The notes below the pieces were generated by a model, which saw only the letters and a program-made list of their open reading frames with translations, was not told where the DNA came from and ran no database searches. Shown here piece by piece: positions 59,079 through 64,000 of a stretch of DNA of 64,000 nt. This DNA is from Agrypnia vestita. Taxonomy: Eukaryota > Arthropoda > Insecta > Trichoptera > Phryganeidae. Position 1 is the stretch's first letter, and every line of letters begins with the position of its first letter. The stretch spans positions 1 to 64,000 of the forward strand of contig JADDOH010003993.1 of NCBI GenBank assembly GCA_016648135.1, given 5' to 3'. The translations under genes were made by a program, and so were the position numbers.

Positions 59079-59120
59079 ACCCTGATGATAGACCCTGAAA
59101 TACGATCTGAAACGTCGGCC
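59079..59120 (+). ncRNA. hammerhead-like motif next to the Penelope-like fragment
   Basis: Core CTGATGA (59082-59088), extra T, a weak stem II (AGACC/GATCT with one mismatch), core GAA, then ACGTC with H17 = C, and stem I CC/GG. The core is complete but the helices are poor. Its GAAACGTCGG wording is the form most common in animal repeats of this type. Confidence 0.4.
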
Positions 59121-59487
59121 AGAGAGGTTACATATACACGGCAGAATGTCCCGGAAAACTATATACAGAAGATTCTGAATGGCCGTGAAAATCAGAGAAC
59201 ATTTTGAATGTTTTTATAACGAATTATTTTGGAATTTATTACTTTGAAACTGCTAAAATATCTGTTAGTGAAAAACAGATTACATGCGACAAAATCTCAC
59301 AACAGGCTTTTAAAGCTTCAATTGACCAAGATTCCCAATTACTGATGTGATTGCCTAACAAAAATACCCAGACGTGAGTTAATCACACGTGAGGCGCCTT
59401 GTCGATGCAATGCGTCCCCGATCCGAATAGAGCAAGAGGAAGAAGATGAGATGAGAATTGTATTAAATTAAATGAATTTTTTGGCGG

Positions 59488-59582
59488 CATATTTGGGGTA
59501 TACTCGTAAAAGCAAAGGCAGAAAAATCCTCGATGACTGCATTAATTTTTTTTGGATATTTTTATACCCTACATATAATATG
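59488..59582. repeat. short foldback MITE, related to 62799-63460
   Basis: CATATTTGGGGTATACTCG..AAAGCAAAGGCAGAAAAATCC at the left is the rough reverse complement of GGATATTTTTATACCCTACATATAATATG at the right. The same words form the arms of the foldback element at 62799-63460. Confidence 0.55.
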
Positions 59583-59722
59583 TGGTCTAGTGTTGTCAAA
59601 CAGTAATATTGACCCTGTATATATTACATACATACAATACAACAACAATGCCGCTATGAAGTCTTTTGTTGGCCAGTCTTTTATGCTTTATATAAATTTT
59701 AATATATTGATCATAATTAAGC

Positions 59723-59822
59723 ATTATTCAACATAATTTAGAATGTAATTATTCGACATATTTTGGAATGGAATTATTCAACATATTTTGGAATAAAATT
59801 ATTCAACGTATTTTGTTAAATA
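59723..59822. repeat. 25 bp tandem repeat, four units
   Basis: Units start at 59723, 59748, 59773 and 59798, each ATTATTCAACATATTTTGGA plus five variable bases; the last is partly decayed. Confidence 0.85.
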
Positions 59823-59824
59823 TT

Positions 59825-60515
59825 ATTGAACAATTTCTTTTGTGGGCCACCATTCGTGCGCTTTCTGTATGTAAAAGTATTTTTAGAGCACGTTTTGTAG
59901 GCTTCCAAATATTGTTCTCGTCGGTTTTAACTATAACATAGGATTCATATCGTCATTATCAGAGATTTTCTATCTCACATAAATAGAATTATTGAAGTAT
60001 AATTAGATCAAACAATTTTTTTTTTAAATTTTATTTCATGCGGTAGTTTTTTCGCACTTCCAATGGGTGCCCAGGAAACTAGCAATACTAGAATGTTTAA
60101 TAGTTAAAGGATTATAAATATTTCTTAATTGATCTGCATCAAGAAGCAAGTTTGCGTCACCTATGAGGAATTTCTGGAACCAGAGTCGAACCACCCATTT
60201 ATGGATTTTCGTCAATTCTCAAGTTCATATTTCTCGAGGCCTCGACGTATTGTGTTTCAGATTTAACTAACAAAGAACAGGATCTTTAAACCATTTTTAA
60301 TACCAAGATCTTTGTCTCAAAAAACTTTTCATCTCCTATTTATTAAAAAGAATAAATAAAGATAACATTATTTGTCAATTCAAGTGTTCCAAATAAATAA
60401 TTAAAATACATAATAAAAAATATTTAATAAATTGAAAAAATAGAAGAGTACAATAAGATAGAATTCTGATATTTTCAATATCTAAAGAGAATACTCTCAA
60501 TAGTAAAAAGGGTAT
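59825..60515. other. AT-rich sequence, nothing recognised
   Basis: No supported feature in this stretch. Confidence 0.35.
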
Positions 60516-60518
60516 ATA

Positions 60519-61845
60519 ATTGAGCCCTTGCCCGAAATAACGTTGTATCCAACACAAATGTCAATTTTGAGTTATTGATGCAGTTATGTTGGGTATGATA
60601 TTATGCATCGTTTAAGGTAGATAATATGTCAAGAAAAAAATATTTAGGCTTCTGGGTGCATTTTAAAGTTATTGGTTTGTGGAAGAACGTTGTACATTGT
60701 TTCTCAAAATGGCGTCGCCGCGCGTCAATATCGTGGAGCGTGGTTTAATTCACATGAATAAAGGGAGAAAACGAACATCTAATGTTTTAAACTGGAAAGA
60801 TATCAAAGCCAATAAGTTGAAGGATGCAGGAAAGAAGTGTTTATCCAGAAAAAATATTATCAAACCTGCAATTGACCCGCCGGAACATGTTTGTGGAATA
60901 ACGTTGTATACGATTTGGCAGTTCTGATTGATATTGTAATTTCATATGTGACAATATTATTTTGTCGAACGTTAACCGATTTTACTCAATTGATTTATCC
61001 ATATTGATATTTGAAATGCTTTTTGATAATACTGCTGGCATTATAGTGCTCTTTATATCGTAACTTAAAATAATACCGATATAAAAAGTTTATTTAATTC
61101 CTCGTTCTTTTTCGTAGGGTCGAATTTGAGCCAAAAATGTTTAAACCGGGATGTTTTCTCCATTTTAATATCAATATAAATATTCAATCAGAATTCAGGT
61201 TACCGAATTGCAATAAAAAAAGTAATCATGAGAAATTAAATGTCCGACGCCATATTCAGCAAACAGACGGACATAGGTAATAGCATGTACGAGAGACTTA
61301 TCGTTCCGTAAAAGCGCTTTACCTACTGATAATTCCATCACAATCAGAGCTAGAACCTTCCACAAGGAATTAGAATCATGGACCTCCTGTAGCCTTCTAC
61401 CAACTCTTTGTGGAAGAAGGGGAAGATTAGCTACCTTTTGGAAAAAAATCATGCAGTTAGGGAGCCTGGAACTAACTTTAATGAATTCCAATCCACTGCT
61501 AAGCTCAAGGACCTCGATGACATTTGTGAATTCATGTTAGATGAGCATGCTGCTTTTAAAAAGCATTATTAAGTAAAGCAGAATAAATAAAAAACGTTTT
61601 GCGGAATAACGTTGTTTGTGAAAAATTTTTATACAACGTTTTTCCACTGATTGAGCATGTTTTTTTACAATAGATTCAAATTTAATTGCCTTTTTTCCCT
61701 ATTTTATATTGAGATTAGTTAAGAATTATATGTTTGTTATATTTAAAATATAAAATGTAATAAATTGTAACTGGTTTCATTTTTTCAATTTTTCTCGGAA
61801 TGAGAGTTTTGTTGGATACAACGTTATTCCGGGCAAGGGCTCAAT
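60519..61845 (+). mobile_element. unclassified DNA transposon with ~37 bp inverted ends
   Basis: The left end starts ATTGAGCCCTTGCCCG and the right end is its complement; about 36 of 37 bases match. TA flanks both ends (60517-60518, 61846-61847), which fits a TA target duplication. The palindromic word AACGTT, mostly as AATAACGTTGT, occurs six times (near 60540, 60684, 60900, 61605, 61633, 61820), suggesting subterminal transposase sites. The 1327 bp element contains remnants of one ORF (60709-60927 and about 61480-61572). I cannot place it in a superfamily. Confidence 0.7.
60709..61572 (+). pseudogene. transposase-like ORF of the 60519-61845 element, decayed
   Basis: The start at MASPRVNIVERGLIHMNKGR leads into KRTSNVLNWKDIKANKLKDA and GKKCLSRKNIIKPAIDPPEHVC. 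The arrangement K+.N...W+.n.aK+l+..G+.Y.S+.G+.v.aR.i...C is the N-terminus of a common insect transposase-like family. The C-terminal end is visible at about 61480-61572: QSTAKLKDLDDICEFMLDEH AAFKKHY and a stop, fitting the usual LKDLDDIC.Fi......FY ending. The middle, with the catalytic region, is deleted or unreadable. The minus-strand frame 61195-61491 is a shadow. Confidence 0.5.
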
Positions 61846-61849
61846 TATT

Positions 61850-62798
61850 GGAATAAAGGTGTTTTAAATGGTGTTCTTCGATGTTCGATTTGCAGACAAC
61901 ACATGGTTTGCAATTCTGCGAAAGAAAGAAAAGAACATGCTCGACGGTTTCAAAATATAGTGTTGATATTTTATAGCGAAAACGATAACGATAAACGTAC
62001 CTTTTGTTGCGTCAAATCGGCAAAGCAAATTGATCGACCGATCATTCGCGTAGTGTGTTTGATAAGTGCATATCGTATGGAAAGAAATGTAGTGGCGTTA
62101 CGCGACCGAAGAGACGCGACGGAATATCCGCGTAGTGTGGCGCCGGCCTTAGAGAGATCTATTTCGGCAATTAGATAATCACTATACCGGTTTGATTTTG
62201 ACTGTGTCAGAAATTGCCGTGGGTAAATTTAAAATAGTATAAGTGCTTGTGCAAAAAGTGTACATGTCCATTTTGAAAGTTTACCAATTCGATTCTGCGG
62301 GCGCTCCACCCGCGGAGCAATATTTCTCCTTATGCTAATTTATGTAGAAATCCGAAATGCAGAATGCACGGAGCCAGCTCTGCCAAAGGAAATATGTGAA
62401 AAGTGGAAATGCAGATGCGAACCGCTCAAGTGAGAAGCGAACTTAAGGCAGTGGAATTGTAGAAATGCAATTCTTTCGTTATGTTGCTGTTTGAAGATTG
62501 TAAATATGGAGATTGGACCCGCAATAATAACACATATTTAACAATCTTATTGTTTATAATTTATAATTATTTGTGTTAATTTTGCTTGTGAAGGTGTTTT
62601 TTATTTTTATATTGCATTATTTAATGTTGATTTAGTTATTCTTGTGAATGAATGAATGAATGTAATAAGCAACAAAAGACATCCTACAAAGTAAGTAATC
62701 AAAATTACAATTTTCAATTGCAAGCAATCACAAATTTAAAAAAAAACTTTAGCAAAAAAAAGGTGTGAAAAAATTATATTTTTTTTTAATAAAATACT
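61850..62798. other. less AT-rich region with an unassigned 91-codon frame
   Basis: A frame at 61903-62178 (MVCNSAKERKEHARRFQNIV..., Arg-rich C-terminal half RDRRDATEYPRSVAPALERS) follows a splice-acceptor-like TTTGCAG at 61888-61894. I do not recognise it. A GC-rich hairpin GCGGGCGCTCCACCCGC lies near 62298. (GAAT)n simple sequence lies at about 62645-62662. This could be host sequence, but I cannot support a gene. Confidence 0.25.
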
Positions 62799-63460
62799 AT
62801 GTGGGGTATAAAAGCAATGCAGTAAAATCTAAAAAAAAAATAATGCATTCATCGAAGATTATTAATTTAAAATGTACTGACTTAAGATTTTATAGAAAAT
62901 ATAGCCTATAAATTTTTAGTAAACATGATTTTGGAAGATACAGATACATATCTATACTAAAATATAAAGAGGTAAAGTTTCTAAGTTTGGATGTATTAGG
63001 TAATCTTCGAAACTACTCATCCGATTTAAAAAATTCTTTTACTTATATTTATAATGGATTTTCAGGGTGAACACAAGCTTTATATTATCCCGTTAAAATA
63101 AAAGGAATTTTCGTGGTGACATATTTTATAACTGAAGTCGACGATGGTCAAGCGATGCGTTTTTTATTATCGCTGCCTTAACGGTAAAAGATATTGAAAT
63201 ACTTTCTTTAGAAAAGTTTTAGAACTCAAAAATTTCTTTTAAAAAAATTGCGACGATATATATCTATATGTAAAGGTTAATATACAAATTGATAAAATAC
63301 GTCTAAAAGTTACTAAAAATATACACGTGCGAATCCGCGCAGGCACAGCTAGTAATCTATGATTCAGTACATTCTAAATTAATAATCCTCGGTGACTGCA
63401 TTCAAAACATTTTTTCAATTTTTTGGATATTTCTACCTTTGCTTTTATACCCCACATATG
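62799..63460. mobile_element. foldback element with ~90 bp inverted arms, split by a Helitron
   Basis: The left arm (62799-62885) and reversed right arm (63362-63460) share ATGTGGGGTATAAAAGCAA, GATTATTAATTTA and ATGTACTGA in order. The Helitron at 62951-63352 fills the loop. A short relative is at 59488-59582. Confidence 0.7.
62951..63352 (+). mobile_element. non-autonomous Helitron
   Basis: Starts TCTATACTAAAATATAAAGA after an A, and ends GCGCAGGCACAGCTAG before a T, so it sits between A and T as Helitrons do. A GC-rich hairpin (GTGC...GCAC around 63327-63346) precedes the CTAG end. The 402 bp body has no coding capacity. Its 3' end is closely similar to that of the HSE-bearing Helitron fragment at 16548. 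Confidence 0.8.
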
Positions 63461-63464
63461 ATGG

Positions 63465-64000
63465 AACAAATTAAAGAGTATGCTATTTAATTTAAAAAAT
63501 TAATGAGCAAACTATGAGTTGGACATTGAAAAATTAACAGATTTTATATATAAACTCGTCTCAGAATCGGCGGCATGTTCTCTTTGAAGTAGTTAATCAT
63601 CAAATATAACTACAAAGTCACATTACTCATTGCCCATTCTATATGGTCTAGGTAGCGATGAGTGAATGTGGTACTTTATTCGCCTATTATCGTAATAAAA
63701 TATATCCTCGAACTCGTTGACAATGGAATTATGAGATATACTTGAAAAGAGAAGACCAGGGCTGTCAATTTGAGAATTAATATATATGTATATGCCTATA
63801 TTTGATATTAGTGTATTTTTCTTAATTTCATTTATTTATTTAGTATTTAATATTAATGGAATCGTTTCCTTAGATAAATGAAAAATATGTTTTATAATTT
63901 ATATACTTTATTTGCAGTTTAGCAAAGAATACTTCCATTATTCGAAAATCGACTAGAAGGCGTCAAAGCTTCGTTCTCGTTACAGTCGATTACTTCCCAA
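63465..64000. other. AT-rich sequence, nothing recognised
   Basis: No feature can be supported up to the window end. Confidence 0.35.

Noticed and set aside
61195..61491. 98-codon minus-strand frame as a gene
   Set aside because: It lies within the decayed transposon at 60519-61845, whose recognisable coding remnants are on the plus strand.
1..64000. CRISPR arrays, operons, bacterial promoters and terminators
   Set aside because: No regularly spaced identical repeats with unique spacers and no prokaryotic gene organisation; the content is eukaryotic transposon DNA.

Overview
The window reads as AT-rich insect nuclear DNA made almost entirely of transposable-element remains. Lepidoptera is the best guess, because one Helitron opens with TCTATACTAA and closes with CTAG, one family of non-LTR 3' ends recurs with (TTAG)n tails, and a cecropia-type mariner is present. 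I did not find a complete host gene. The only candidate for host coding sequence is a 101-base putative exon at 18601-18701, and its parent gene is unknown. There is nothing prokaryotic here: no operons, ribosome binding sites, CRISPR arrays or rRNA.

Layout. 1-17 kb: fragments of non-LTR retrotransposons (927-1241, 1903-3580, 5150-5330, 10690-10830, 15620-16340), a foldback element whose two arms each carry a hammerhead-ribozyme-like motif (9942-10360), a minisatellite of alternating 123 and 111 bp units (11980-12815), a degraded DNA-transposon ORF (14825-15425), and a Helitron 3' end holding two arrays of heat-shock-element pentamers (16548-16960). 17-31 kb: the putative exon, further non-LTR tails, an imperfect hairpin (23065-23200), two mariner copies on the minus strand (23999-25018 deleted; 28625-29910 broken by one stop), a solo LTR (27733-28320) and a doubtful second LTR. 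31-44 kb: a second RTE-type element (31740-33752), a 282 bp tandem duplication, a piggyBac element with TTAA target duplication (36725-38748), two tRNA-derived SINEs and a near-perfect 66 bp hairpin. 44-50 kb: a stack of nested insertions ending with a mariner that has an intact 339-codon transposase (47491-48775). 50-64 kb: further hammerhead-like motifs, a Harbinger deletion derivative, a Penelope-like fragment, an unclassified DNA transposon with ~37 bp inverted ends (60519-61845), and a Helitron nested in a foldback element (62799-63460).

How the parts relate. Most non-LTR copies are 5'-truncated and dead. The two RTE copies share an antisense piece of a second non-LTR family at the same internal site, so they descend from one composite master. 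The mariner transposase at 47.7 kb is the only apparently functional protein and could in principle act on the ends of the two broken copies. The most interesting signals are RNA or regulatory ones: the hammerhead-like family, in which the stems are kept although the sequence varies, and the HSE arrays inside a Helitron. All calls come from reading the sequence; no database search was run.
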